From Echinometra lucunter (lineage: Eukaryota; Echinodermata; Echinoidea; Camarodonta; Echinometridae), in assembly GCA_029962745.1 (NCBI GenBank), contig CM057153.1:9306962-9370961 (forward strand): a stretch of DNA of 64,000 nucleotides. The letters run 5' to 3'. A model generated the notes under the pieces. That model was not told the origin of the DNA. It saw only the letters and a program-made list of their open reading frames with translations, and did no database searches. Position numbers and translations under genes: made by a program. This document shows positions 47,381 to 59,680 of the stretch, piece after piece; positions within the stretch are counted from its first letter, which is position 1, and every line of letters starts with the position of its first letter.

Positions 47381-48165
47381 CCCTCTTATTCTGTCTGTCT
47401 AATTCGGAAGGTCTATCTATTCTGGAATGTTGTTTACAAATTTTTCCTTCATAGAATACTATAGGGCTACACAGCTGTAGGCCTGACTTAAGCACTTGTA
47501 CATATGTCTTCTCTTTTCAAATGTTAGTAGTTTCTTCACTCAAAAGAAGCCGAGAGAAGAAGAAATACATTTGTGAGGTATCATATACAAGGCCGATATA
47601 CCTACCCTCTATATCAGGTGCTTTTCATCTCCACTTACTTTCATATTTCGCAAAATGCATCTACGTGTCATTTTTACACTGTTACCATAAATTATTACTT
47701 GTTACAACAATGTATTTTGAACGTTTCTATACAGTGACAGATGTTCAGCTATCACACATCTTCCATTTTCCACTCACCTCATCACAGACAAAGAACATTA
47801 GCTTATCCAACCCCTTCTCCTCTTTCACTGCCTGGCAACAGCGGTAGAACATCCACCCTCCTCCACCCTCTTCTCCTCCTCCTCCTCCTCCTCCTTAGCA
47901 CACAAATTATCAATGGCTCCTTGTTTCACACATCAAAATACAAACAATATATGTTTGTTACCTGGATACAAATGAGCTGTAGTCCAATATATTTCCACAG
48001 AGCAGCAGCTTCATTCACAATACTGGAACATTAACAGCAAATAAAAATCCAGAGGGAATGCATGTGTAAGAGTGCAGAAAGACACTATCTCTATGTTCAT
48101 GAGGAGCTGGCGGCAAGGCCTTATGGCTGGTAATGAAAGCTGGGGAGATACTGAGAAATCCTCAC

Positions 48166-48330
48166 CTCGCCACGCTACTACAACGCACAGCAGCAGCCGA
48201 CTACAGCCAAATAGAGCACGATAATTGTTTGGTCTGAAAGACCTCTCACAGTCTCTCTCTTTCTCTCTCATTCATTCATACACTCGCTCAGCTCTCTGCA
48301 CAATCCGCTCAGCTCAGCCCAAACGTGTGT
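48166..48330 (-). promoter_or_regulatory. Candidate non-coding first exon or promoter, copy 1
   Basis: Read on the minus strand, this is a GC-richer stretch for the region, with GTCGGCTGCTGCTGTGCG and ending GTGGCGAG|GTGAGGAT, a strong donor at 48166. It sits upstream of the supervillin-like exons on the same strand, so it could be a distant 5' UTR exon. The matching stretch with the same donor is at 59514 in copy 2. There is no CpG-island-like density and no TATA box I would trust, and no transcript evidence is available. An 86-codon frame (MREKERDCERSFRPNN...) crosses the donor and is probably not translated. Confidence 0.25.
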
Positions 48331-49148
48331 CCATGGATAGAGAGGTGTACACAGGCAGGGCATTAAACCCAGACAATAGGTGCAAATCAGGATAAATGGA
48401 GGAATAGAGAGAGGGGGGTTGGAAAAGCTTCACTTCCACCTCCTCGCTTCTCCTTTCACTGGCTTCAGACAATCTTTTCTTCTTTCCTCACCAAGCCAAC
48501 CGCATCGCAAGACCAGAAAAGCCCTACAATTTCCGACTCTGAGAATACCAGGGTACACATCTATATGATCTCATCTGACCAGGGAGATGGATCCGACAGA
48601 TACTGTTATTTCAGATACTGTTATTTGTTACAAAATTTTGCTGTGACTGTAGTAGAAAGGAATAAATGTCCCTTCTCCTAAACATAAGAACAAACACATC
48701 AATGTTTATAGTCCAGTTACATGACTTCTACACTACCAGATCAGTTTGAAAACAATAATTTGTTGTAAATCAATATTTTACCCAACATCATTAATACCAT
48801 ACCGCTCAACTCAAGGTATAAAGTATGAAACAATCTGCTTCACTAAAAAGGAAGAAAAAAAGATAATTCACACATAGATTTTGTTATTCATACACACTTT
48901 ACTATTACCCTTATGACACAGATCATTGATAGGAGCATGATCAGAATATCATGCACTAGAATGTAATTATGAAACTTTTTCTTCTTATCAAATCCTAAAC
49001 ATAGCCTGATCTGTTACAGTCAAAAGGTGTTCCAAACGTGAAGCAGACAGTAAAGGATGCGATTAGCAGCTTGTCTGTCAATTGTCTGGGACAATAGGTG
49101 TGGCTGAAAGGCTACTAATACTAAAAGAAAAATGGTGAAGTAACCCCC

Positions 49149-49222
49149 CCCCCCCCTCCCCTCTCTCTCTCTCTCTCTCTCCTCTGTCTCTCTGTCTCTC
49201 TGTCTCTCTCTCTCTCCCTCTC
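49149..49222 (+). repeat. Poly-C and (CT)n/(GTCTCT)n tract, copy 1
   Basis: A run of C is followed by CT and CTGTCTCT repeats. The partner tract is at 60500-60591 with a different length. Confidence 0.95.
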
Positions 49223-49534
49223 TTGTACAGTACTGAGATTTTGAAAAAGCTCACCCAAATTGAAAAATTGCAACTTATACATCAATTGCTTGATTATTAC
49301 AGAAAAATATGAACTGTTGAATACTGATTTCTCTGATTTCCTATAGGTTTAATACAGGGACCATGTAGTTTCCATGGGCAGTGGGATATTATTAACCTAC
49401 AAAATACTAAAAGATGTTGAAAAAACCCCTCATAAAGACACATTCACACTGGTAACATCTTGTATATAACTCGACAAATAGCTGACAGAAACAACCTATC
49501 CTAGATATTCATTCTGTTACCTGCTTTTATACCA

Positions 49535-49860
49535 GGGGGGGGGGTTCATAAAGCTGTTTGTAAAGTTATACATGACTTTAAAAATGACTGGAATATGAAG
49601 TGCCAAATGGGATGACCAAAGTTTTTCCTGATATTTTGACAAAGTGTGGCTGCATTTCACATAATCTCAATTAAATTGTGGCAAAAAATGTAATTTGCAA
49701 CAAAAATGTTTGCAAACAATAATAATGTTAATCTACGTCTGCATATTTCACCTTTAGCTGACGCAATTCATATTGATTGAGAATCCCATTTGGCTTGCCA
49801 TATTCAAGTTGTTCGTAAAGTCATTTGTAACTTTACGAACAGCTTTCTGAAACACCCCCA
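49535..49860. mobile_element. MITE with GGGGGTTCATAAAGCTGTT ends, copy 1
   Basis: The left end GGGGGTTCATAAAGCTGTTT, then GTAAAGTTA, is mirrored at the right by TAACTTTACGAACAGCTTTC, then TGAAACACCCCC. About 325 bases, non-coding. The ends resemble those of the perfect-TIR element at 9064-9217 (TTCATAAA motif). The allelic partner is at 60894-61222. Confidence 0.8.
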
Positions 49861-49868
49861 CGTATGAT

Positions 49869-49958
49869 TTAACCCATTGAACATGATTGGATTTCAGTAT
49901 AACACACATTTTTCAGAGACCCTAGCCTGTGTTATCTCAGGCCCAAATTAGTGTTTAA
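49869..49958. repeat. 90 bp TTAACCC-bounded dispersed element (member 6, duplicated copy 1)
   Basis: It starts TTAACCCATTGAACATGATT with core TTTCAGTATAACACACATTT, CAGAGACCCTAGCC and GTTATCTCAGGCC, and ends GTGTTTAACA. It lies eight bases from the end of the MITE at 49535-49860. The partner is at 61232-61321. Confidence 0.7.
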
Positions 49959-50235
49959 CAAGTCAAAGAAAAATCATGTCAGTCACGTTATCCAAAAAAT
50001 TACTAGGAAATTGGGAAAGGGTTGTGAGGTTTTTCTTCGATATTGTAAAAAGAAACAGCAATTACAATCCACAAACTTCCTCTTGTACTATTTCTCAACA
50101 TGCACTGTATGCCCCTCAGCAGTATTCAATAGAAAAATAACACTCAAAGTTTATATTCTGAAAGCTTTGTTCATGTACATGAACATACTACATCCAGCTG
50201 CACTGGTTTTACAGGGCAATGGTCTTTTTGAATTA

Positions 50236-50607
50236 AAGGTGCTTTCACACATGATGTGACAGTGTGGTACCACACTGTGGCGCCACACTGTTTCGTCTTC
50301 ACACATGGTGGGACTTTGTGTCACCGCATATGCTAATTAATTGCGCATCAACACGTCAACTTTCAATAAAAGAGCATATTGTCAAAACTTGCGCACACAA
50401 TCTCATGGCAACAATTTTTGCGCTAACTTTTTAGAAATTTGATTGGTGCGCATATTTTGTGTATCTAGGCAGCAAAAAAAAGTGTGTCCTGACTCGGCAA
50501 CATTTTTTTGTCGCCCTATACGGTATACCCCACAGGCTTGTACACAAAAAAGTGTGGCGCCACAGTGTGGTACCACACTGTCGCCGCATCATGTGTGAAA
50601 GTACCTT
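50236..50607. mobile_element. MITE with long terminal inverted repeats and TA target duplication, copy 1
   Basis: The left end AAGGTGCTTTCACACATGAT, then GTGACAGTGTGGTACCACAC, then TGTGGCGCCACACT, is the near reverse complement of the last 60 bases. TA flanks both sides (50234-50235 and 50608-50609). The ends themselves contain the palindromes GTGTGGTACCACAC and GTGTGGCGCCACAC. The interior is AT-rich and non-coding. The partner is at 61597-61969. Confidence 0.9.
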
Positions 50608-52620
50608 TATTCTGTTCTGACATGGGCAAGTTGACTTGATGCAAAAATATAAACAATGGTAAGAATGAGAAACCAAAGTTTTGTTTTAAAGTGCTTTTTT
50701 CTCTTCCATTTTCCTGTTTATTTCCCTTAAAATTCATTATACACAACAAAGGACCTCAACAGATTTGATACAGTTTTGCTGTTTATGTTCATACATCAGC
50801 ACCATTTTAGATAAAACTTCCTGAAATATTTGCATGACAAATTGCACAATATAAATCATGTATTACTTGGGGAAAAAAACAGTTTTGGTCAATTTGGATT
50901 ATTACATACCATTAACTAGCTCATTCAAATTTTCGGGGTAAAAACCCATCACTTTTTCCCATGCATTTTTCAACAAAAAAAGAGGAAATGCCCCCCAGCG
51001 AGACATTTGACTCTTAGTGTCCGATTAATCCTAATAATTCATAACTTGATACCTAGGCAGACAAATGGTGCCACAAAGTGTTTCAAAGAAATTGCCTTCA
51101 ATTAGTCTGCAAAATTCAGACCTCCAAATCACTGTCTGATTTTAAATTCTGGGTGACACTGGATCTCCCACTCTACCTGCCTTGTCATGGATAACACGTT
51201 ACAATTTTGCCACATTTTTTATTTCCTACAGAACTGGATGGCTCCCTGTATTAATTCCATGGGAATTTGAGAAATTGGTAATCACAAATTAAATTGTAAA
51301 ATCACCTGAAAAATAATTGTATGCAGCTGGTAGGCCTTCGTATAAATTACCCCCCCCCCCCCCCACTATTCACAGGGCATTCTAGAGCTTAATAGTTAGT
51401 TTGAGGGAATAAGGATAACAAAGGCACAACGGGCAGAATCGAATAGCATTTTTGATTTGGTAAACACCAAATTAATGCCTCTACTTATGCGTATGTTTCT
51501 AGAGAATATATTTGAACTTGCAATATTTTGAATATAAGTGACATGAAATTCTTAACATACAGAGCAATATGTCCTTTGGTGATTGATACAATCTAACTTC
51601 ATGTAAATGTAGATCACAGGTATAACAAACCTTGTGTCCTTATACGTCATACATCACACAGCCTCAGTGATAAGTGTCTGATAAACCTAAATCTATCAGT
51701 CCACTGGAAAATTGACAAACCAATAGCTTACAGAACCCACTTTCAATTCAAAACTAGGAGTGAGAGAGAATGAGGTTGGAGGGGTTGAAAAGAGTGAATA
51801 AAAAGAGGATGAAATCAATCAGGGCTTCACAAAGAAGAGGGCAGGTTGCAACTTCGTAGCCATCAATACTACAGCTAATAGTGTTCCAACCCACTGCACA
51901 AAAGCTTACACCGACAAGGTCTGTTCGCATTGCCCCAGATAATTAGGAAGCATAGTATCCTCCTACCTATTAGAAATATCTCCTATAGCATCATTTTTCG
52001 AAGCAAATTAATTCAAGCTGATTATACCAAGAAGATATCAACTAGATTATACTTTTGTTCTTGATTTTTTTTAAGAGAGAGTAAAATGAATAATGAAATA
52101 ATGAAATAAAATGAAAATGAAATTCAGAGCGATGTCTTGAATTCTCAGCAATGCAGACAGTCCCTAAAGATCTTTAATTTCCCCCATAATCCAAACAGAT
52201 TGGTCATTCAAAATACCTGCTAACGATGTATGATTCAAATTTAGTCATGCAAGATTCTTATCAGATTTATACTGTCTGGAGGTGAAACATATAATTAAAT
52301 TGGTCAGAATTTAGAGATTAAGTCACAATTCACAAAACTGAAGGAAAAAAATGTAACAGAAATAATTTAGTTAATCAGTACAAAACTAACCCTTATTACC
52401 CTTATTGTGCTCAACACATCAAAAGTCATATCAAAGTGGACAATATCCTCAAAGAGAAAAAAATAAGGATAGGCTTCAGTAGCCCTTGTCACAATTTCTT
52501 TTATTTCAATAACTAAAGTGCATTGCTCTCCAACTAGTTGGACAAGGCTTTCAAGAGTTTGATTGGTAGTTAATTTAGAGTAGATTATCAGTAATAAGAA
52601 TATATTTTCATCTTTCATCT

Positions 52621-53946
52621 AAGCATTAGAGAAACTGATTTTATGGTCCTGAACCAGACAACAGTTCTTCCTTCCTCCCCAAATGAGCTTCTCTCTATTT
52701 TTTTTTTCTATATCCTCTTTCTTGTTTCCCGATACTTTCAAAATGTAGTACAGGAAACTTTTTCTAAATCATTTTTTAAAAATTGTTATTCTATCTTCTC
52801 AATCTTCTCCTTTTCTTCATCCTCACCAACATCATTCTCATTCACATCTCCTCCGATTTCTTCTTCATGAAAAAAAGGGGCAGAGAGTTTTGCATTATAT
52901 TTGTTTGACATACACATAGTAGGAATATCTCATTTGCAAATACATATGTCAAATACCATGCTGACATCTTTAAAAGTCGTTTACCCAGAAGTGAGAAAGA
53001 ATTGCCAGGACAGTAAGTCAATATAGAAAACATGTGTTTGTTCCCCATCTCAAATATTCTGCATTAGTCAATAAGGCTTTAAGCTTCGCAGAGAAAATAA
53101 GGGTGTTTATATCCACTTTTGGAGTTGATAAACAATACAAAGTATAAAAAAAAAGATAGAATCTGTTTAATGGCAAAGTTTTTTTAAGGCTAGGAAAAAC
53201 CTCTATTGCCGTTCTTGTATTAAATTTTGTTAATCCAATATCAAAAAAGAGATAAATAAACAAAAGACAAAAATCAAGTTTGATATCATTAAATATTGTA
53301 TTACCAAAGTGTTGATCCTACATGTATTTTCATGAATACAGTTAAAATACATGTACTTAGATAATGTGGGAGGGAAGGTCTAGAAAAATTTCTTTTTATT
53401 GTTTTCTCCTGAAAATAAAAGTTTTATTAATCTCACCTAAAATCAAATGGTATATCATTAGCTGAAATAAATACACTTTCAAAGCTTCATTTATAAAACT
53501 GCATCACGCTTTTGATACTATGGCCAGAAAGATTGAAGTCCAATAACCTGCAATGACTCCTATAATACCGACAACCAACAAACCTAGCCCTATGCAATGT
53601 TCTTCTAATTGGTGCTGTACTGACGACAAAGTTTGGATGGTGCATGCATTAGGGTGATTAACTTCGGAGCGGCCGACCATGGAATGCTTGTACATAAACA
53701 TGTCTACATTCTTGACGTTGCATTCATTATGCCTCTCGTCTCGAGTTCAACTTCACACTCCATCTTGGTGGGTTAGGATTTTTGATTACTTACTGGACCA
53801 ACTTTCATGTTTAATGTTATCAATTTGTAATAATAACATATGAAAGTGAGAAATAACATGCTTAACACTCAGAGCAAGATGACCATGGTAAACTGTCTCT
53901 TGACACATTCATGGGTTCTGAAAACCTTCACTTTTTGGGTAAACTA
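52621..53946 (+). other. Single-copy-looking sequence between copy 1 and the gap
   Basis: It continues directly from copy 1 and has no partner within the window, because copy 2 is cut off by the window end. It holds one candidate small membrane-protein frame on the minus strand (53504-53701). Confidence 0.6.
53504..53701 (-). CDS. Hypothetical small membrane protein or exon
   Basis: A 65-codon frame starts at an ATG (MFMYKHSMVGRSEVNHP) and ends GYWTSIFLAIVSKA before a TGA. A second in-frame Met (MVGRSE) is possible. Residues from about 37 to 62 (GLGLLVVGIIGVIAG onward) form one or two hydrophobic stretches resembling a transmembrane helix. An internal GCAG|GTTATT could serve as a splice donor, so this could be part of an exon rather than a full gene. 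I recognise no family. The sequence is not low-complexity, unlike most short frames here. It may still be chance. Confidence 0.3.
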   Translation of the reverse strand: MFMYKHSMVGRSEVNHPNACTIQTLSSVQHQLEEHCIGLGLLVVGIIGVIAGYWTSIFLAIVSKA

Positions 53947-54446
53947 NNNNNNNNNNNNNNNNNNNNNNNNNNNNNNNNNNNNNNNNNNNNNNNNNNNNNN
54001 NNNNNNNNNNNNNNNNNNNNNNNNNNNNNNNNNNNNNNNNNNNNNNNNNNNNNNNNNNNNNNNNNNNNNNNNNNNNNNNNNNNNNNNNNNNNNNNNNNNN
54101 NNNNNNNNNNNNNNNNNNNNNNNNNNNNNNNNNNNNNNNNNNNNNNNNNNNNNNNNNNNNNNNNNNNNNNNNNNNNNNNNNNNNNNNNNNNNNNNNNNNN
54201 NNNNNNNNNNNNNNNNNNNNNNNNNNNNNNNNNNNNNNNNNNNNNNNNNNNNNNNNNNNNNNNNNNNNNNNNNNNNNNNNNNNNNNNNNNNNNNNNNNNN
54301 NNNNNNNNNNNNNNNNNNNNNNNNNNNNNNNNNNNNNNNNNNNNNNNNNNNNNNNNNNNNNNNNNNNNNNNNNNNNNNNNNNNNNNNNNNNNNNNNNNNN
54401 NNNNNNNNNNNNNNNNNNNNNNNNNNNNNNNNNNNNNNNNNNNNNN
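53947..54446. other. Assembly gap of exactly 500 N
   Basis: All bases are N. The round length suggests a placeholder rather than a measured size. Long frames that cross it are meaningless. Confidence 0.99.
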
Positions 54447-56896
54447 TTTCAAATCCACACAAATATGCCAATAAAGCAAAACAGGAAAATTTAACAAATT
54501 ATTTTGATTTTCATTCACTTCCTCATTGCCAATTGTGTCCAAATCAGCAGATAAACAACATTAGCTTCACATAATTATTTCTTAACACAATTTACCTTGA
54601 TCTACTTGTGAAATTCAAGGATGTCGAGATTGAAGCATAACGACCTTACAGGAAGTACTTACAAGGAAAGGAAAAAGAGAGTGATCCGTAAAAAGGAAGG
54701 CAATCAGGATTCATGTTGAACACATACAGATAATTCTAGGAAACAAAATGTTTCTGTACTAGGAAAATTAGAAGCAAAACTATTAAATCATTATCTATCT
54801 ACCGTTAATAGGTTCCTTCATTAGAAATATGAAGGAAAAAAAATCGTAATCGACCTTCCCATTTATTTTTTTTTTAGGGGGGGGATACCTACAGCAACTA
54901 CATCATTTGCCATTTATAAAAGCAAGATAGCTCCATGCTCCTATATAATACAACTGCCTTTGATCATTTTGGACTTTCCAAAGCAAGCATGAACTAAGTT
55001 TCATTCATGGTCTCCAAGAAACTGACTCATTTGAATGGACAACTCAAGAAATATGCATTTGTATACTTCAGTAACTTTCATCATAAAAGTTGCCTCTTCA
55101 TTCAAGAAGTGTAGCTTTAAATGGAAGCTCGCACCAAAATTTCAACATCATATTCCTCAGCCCTAGTGTACCAGCCAGGCCATTAGAATACCATGGCTAT
55201 GGATTAAAGTAAGTACATGTAAGTAAAACAGGGAAATTCAAAATTGAACTCCAACCCCCACAAAGAGAATAATCAAGTTTACATGTAATCACACTTCACA
55301 GAAAACCATTAAAAATTCTGAGAAACTCTAAATATTACACTTGGCATCAATTTTGTCACCATTTGTTGCCATTTAGGCATGCTGTGTGGCCTGCTTTGAA
55401 CTCCACTCGCTAGTATACTTGTAACTTAGAGTAAAACATAGTCTGAATGCAAGGCTGAAGTGTTTTTTTTTTTCTTCTGAATGCAAGAAAAAATGCATTG
55501 TAGTCTGAAGCAAAACCATTTAAAGTCACAATTATATCTATTTTCTCTCATGAGAAGGGTACAGTAGCCTCAAACTTCAGACCAATATCAATGAATCTGT
55601 AATAATACTACATAAATTTTTAAAATATTAATGTGACTGGAGGTTAGACCAGGTGAGAGAATTCATGAAGGTGTTGAACTGAATACGATGTGACATCTCA
55701 CTCTGGGATGTGATGTTATTTGAGTGGTCCGGGGGCTCTTGTTCCAATTATTTCCCCCACTTTCTGGTAGGTGGAAGCAGAACGGTGATGATGGCCGGCC
55801 ACATGTTCCCCCATGATACCAATTCCTTCGCTCACCATGAGTCAGCATGATAGCTTGATTTTTGCCTTAATTTCTCATTAGGAAGTACTTGAACATCTTG
55901 CAAGTGTAAAATGTGGCGGTATATATCACAATCTTGAAAGAGAAGCTTGAAGGCGAAAAACAATGTGTGCAGTGCAAGTATACCTTCTACCAGTAGTAAT
56001 TGTGAATTTCTTGCTTGGATAATCCCCAAATCTCACACTAGACACCTGCCTTCATGTACAACTAATCTAACTCTCCTAATTGATTTACAACAGTTTTAAT
56101 CACAAGACCAGAACCCAACTTTATCTTTATAATGACTTGGAACCAACACTGTTGATTCAAAATATGTGATGCCATATCTTTACCTGATATATCACCAGCA
56201 GCTTCCATATGAATTAGGTTCATAACAATATTCAAGAGCTTGCAAGAACATTACTCTTGTAAACATTTTATGAGGAGGCATTTAAAACATTAAAAATTTG
56301 CGGGGTTTTTTTATGTATTACAACTGCATAAAGACCCTACCTGTGAATTTTGTTTTCCTTAACATCTTTAATCAGCACTATAACAATACTTTCAATATAA
56401 GAGTTCAAGCTCAAATCAGCTTCATGTCAATTTCTCCAGCACAAATTTTATTCTAAGCTTGCTCAATAATACATACCTTTCCAAACTAACATAACTTTTG
56501 ATAGTACAGTTACGTGTACATGTATGTATACAGGTATGAGGTCAAAGAAGTGTAATGCCACCTCTAATCAGATAATTCTTGTTTCTTCTAAAAACAAGCG
56601 AGGAAACAAACAACCATGGGCAGCATATACAGATGTTATCTTGTTTCTCTCTTTCTACCTATCTCATCTCCTTCTCCTTCTTCAAAGTTTCCTTCCTTTC
56701 CTTCTTCTTCCTGAGCAACAGTTTTGGTTTATTATCAATAGATCTCATGATTCGAGTACAACACCTAAATTTTAAAGGTATATATGAGCTGATGGAATCC
56801 CCATCTTTGTCTAGATATCAAAGAGTGTATGAAAATTCAGAATCTACAAGTTAAACTGAAGTTGTGTCCATCATCATTTTTTAAAAAAGAAGTTGG

Positions 56897-56986
56897 ATTT
56901 GTATCTGTATGATATGTATCTGTTGTATTCACATTTTGATGTGACCAATAAAATACCATTTCAAAACAAACAAAAAAAGAAGTTGG
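56897..56986 (+). mobile_element. Very short retro-insertion with polyadenylation-like tail and 14 bp target duplication
   Basis: The 14 bases AAAAAAGAAGTTGG occur at 56883-56896 and again at 56973-56986, but only once at the matching place in copy 1 (near 45619). Between them lie about 76 bases ending ATGTGACCAATAAAATACCA, TTTCAAAACAAAC, with an AATAAA signal and an A-rich tail. This is the structure of a severely 5'-truncated LINE or mRNA 3' end inserted by target-primed reverse transcription. Confidence 0.85.
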
Positions 56987-57136
56987 GATTTTTTTTCCAT
57001 GCTATAGTCTCAAAACTTTTTTAAATTTTAAATTTCTTTCAAGCAAATATCATGAGCAAGCTATCTATGAAGTTTAATTCATTCAAGTATCATTCACAGG
57101 AGCAAGTACCAATAGCCCCTGACATGATAGCGACCA

Positions 57137-57257
57137 GGGCCCTTATTCATGAAACCTTTACAGGCCTACATGTAGTTGTCACCTACCTGTGTATACTGTG
57201 ACCTATGTAATTACATGTAGTTGACAACTAGCTTATTAAATTTCATGAATATGGCCC
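57137..57257. mobile_element. Short TIR element in duplicated copy 2
   Basis: It is the partner of 45782-45886, with the extra bases TTGTCACCTACCTGTG near 57177 restoring a second GTAG-GTATAC-like word. Confidence 0.6.
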
Positions 57258-58409
57258 AGTACTACAGAAGACACCATACATGTAACTAAACAATGAAAAT
57301 TTATGTTTTTCCAACAGACAATATACTACAGATTAATTAATTTCCACACTTTTTTTCTGTTAGATTCCTTGCGATTTCTTTCAGTGGGAGTACCTTTAAA
57401 ATGATCAACAAACACAGACTACGACTGTGGAGAGGTTTACAGTTTAATGCTTACAAATTAACCAATTGGCCCACAGTTTAAATACTTCTGTACACAAAGG
57501 TGTTTTTTAGCATGAAGACAGTTCTTGGTCTGGTGTTATGGATTGGTACTTGAAACCACTTCAGATCATTTCCGTTTCGAAAAGGAGGAAAGTTGTGATT
57601 GAAAACAATGTCAATTTGTCTTGCAATTGAGAAGACTTTGTCGTCATGATGAATGACCTGTGGTTTCAGAATATTTTCAATTGAACATTGAGCAAAGATG
57701 TGTTAAAAAAACTTCATTATTCCCTACAAAATACTAACAATGCAGTCTACTTAATTTTATCATCCACCCTCCCCCTTAATATGTTGTAAAAGGGTTCTAA
57801 TTGCTTCTCCAATAGTATGAAATCTATGAAAACATTCTAAGAAATCAATACTTACCTGCACAAAGCATATATCCAAATACCTACACTCACTGCATTGCAT
57901 TATCATATTGGGTGTAGGTCCATACAGTGTCCATTTTTACTCCTATTTCAGTCATGCTTCAAAACTGATCGACCATATACCAAGACAACTTTGTATCTTG
58001 TATGATAGTCCATAAAAAAACATATATTCCCATACCCCATCAACTTGAGGTTTTTATACATGCTACAAATACAATGCAAAAGGATCAGCCTTGAAGGAGT
58101 CGGTTGCAATCACAGCGTGAGGAGAAAAATCAATCAACTATTTCACCTCAACTCTTCTCTTCTATTTGATTACTTGTTGGTCAATTAATCCTCATTGTGA
58201 AAGAACCCCCTACTCCCATCATCTAAAGTGATATAAGCCTCCATTCACAAAGAATTGAATTGGGACAATTGTGAAGGGCTTTCAGCTTGATCTCCATGAA
58301 GGGGGGCTTAAATGCAATTTCAATAGAAGCTTTATTTCTAATCAGGCAACGTTATTAAGCACCCACTGTCCTACAGGATCAAGTGTGTTCTAGTGAAACA
58401 TGATAAGCG

Positions 58410-58502
58410 TTAACCCGATGAACACCAAGCCTAAGATAACTCTGGCTAGGGTCTATGGAAAATGTGTGCTATACTGAAAATAAATCATGCTCAGTGGGTT
58501 AA
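58410..58502. repeat. 90 bp TTAACCC-bounded dispersed element (member 7, duplicated copy 2)
   Basis: It runs from TTAACCCGATGAACACC to CATGCTCAGTGGGTTAA with the complete core GGTCTATGGAAAATGTGTGC, then TATACTGAAA. It is the fuller version of 47032-47107. Confidence 0.75.
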
Positions 58503-59513
58503 TTGGTTAAAAGATGCATTGCAGCTCTTCATCTACAGAAATAAAATATACAGAGTAGAAGAATCTAGGTTGTCAACAAGAAGTCTTTTTTTTTTCAACA
58601 CAAGGCAATTTCATGTAAAGCTAGTTAAATTTTGGCACAATCTACATACAGTGTATATCTATTTCTTTTAGTCATCCCTATGCCTGTTTTTCTACTGAAG
58701 TGTCTATAACTTTATTCTTTTTCTTTCCCTCTTATTCTGTCTGTCTATTTCGGAAGGTCTATCTATTCTGGAATGTTGTTTACAAATTTTTCCTTCATAG
58801 AATACTATAGGCCTACACAGCTGTAGGCCTGACTTAAGCACTTGTACATATGTCTTCTCTTTTCAAATGTTAGTAGTGTCTTCACTCAAAAGCAGCCGAG
58901 AGAAGGAGAAATACATTTGTGAGGTATCATATACAAGGCCAATATAATGTACCTACCCTCTATATCAGGCGCTTTTCATCTCCACCTACTAATATATTTC
59001 GCAAAATGCATCTATGTGTCATTTTTACACTGTTACCATAAATTATTACTTGTTACAACAATGTATTTTGAACGTTTCTATACAGCGGCAGATGTTAAGC
59101 TATCACACATCTTCCATTTTCCACTCACCTCATCACAGACAAAGAACATTGGCTTATCCAACCCCTTCTCCTCTTTCACTGCCTGGCAACAGCGGTAGAA
59201 CATCCACCCTCCTCCACCCTCTTTTCCTCCTCCTCCTCCTCCTTAGCACACAAATTATCAATGGCTCCTTGTTTCACACATCAAAATACAAACAATATAT
59301 GTTTGTTACCTGGATACAAATGAGCTGTAGTCCAATATATTTCCACAGAGCAGTAGCTTCATTCACAATACTGGCACATTAACAGCAAATAAAAATCCAG
59401 AGGGAATGCATGTGTAAGAGTGCAGAAAGCCACTACCTCTATGTTCAGGAGGAGCTGGCGGCAAGGCCTTATGGCTGGTAATGAAAGCTGGGGAGATACT
59501 GAGAAATCCTCAC

Positions 59514-59680
59514 CTCGCCACGCTACTACAACACAGAGCAGCAGCCGACTACAGCCAAATAGAGCACGATAATTGTTTGGTCTGAAAGACCTCTCACAGT
59601 CTCTCTCTCTTTCTCTCTCATTCATTCATTCATACACTCCCTGGGCTCTCCCCGCACAATCCGCTCAGCCTGAACGTGTG
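59514..59680 (-). promoter_or_regulatory. Candidate non-coding first exon or promoter, copy 2
   Basis: It is the counterpart of 48166-48330 with the same donor (GTGGCGAG|GTGAGGAT) and only a few substitutions and small indels. If the two segments are alleles, this is the same locus seen twice. Confidence 0.22.

Larger units (their letters stand above)
43204..52620 (+). repeat. Large duplicated segment, copy 1
   Basis: Starting at TTTCAAATCCACACAAATAT, this 9.4 kb aligns end to end with 54447-64000 in the same orientation, with frequent single-base differences and small indels. The left limit is set by the gap before copy 2 and the right limit by the window end, so the true extent is unknown. 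Copy 1 has a (CT)n array at 47327-47374 that copy 2 lacks. No protein gene is convincing in it; short frames present in both copies reflect recent shared origin rather than selection. Confidence 0.95.

Noticed and set aside
47280..47495. Arg/Glu-rich minus-strand frame
   Set aside because: Translation of the (CT)n microsatellite.
48011..48571. Frames of 62-88 codons on both strands shared by the duplicated segments
   Set aside because: Differences between copies include amino-acid-changing substitutions, and one frame crosses a likely splice donor.
53840..54574. Frames of 175-244 codons crossing the N run
   Set aside because: The interior is unknown sequence; only a few real codons lie at each end.
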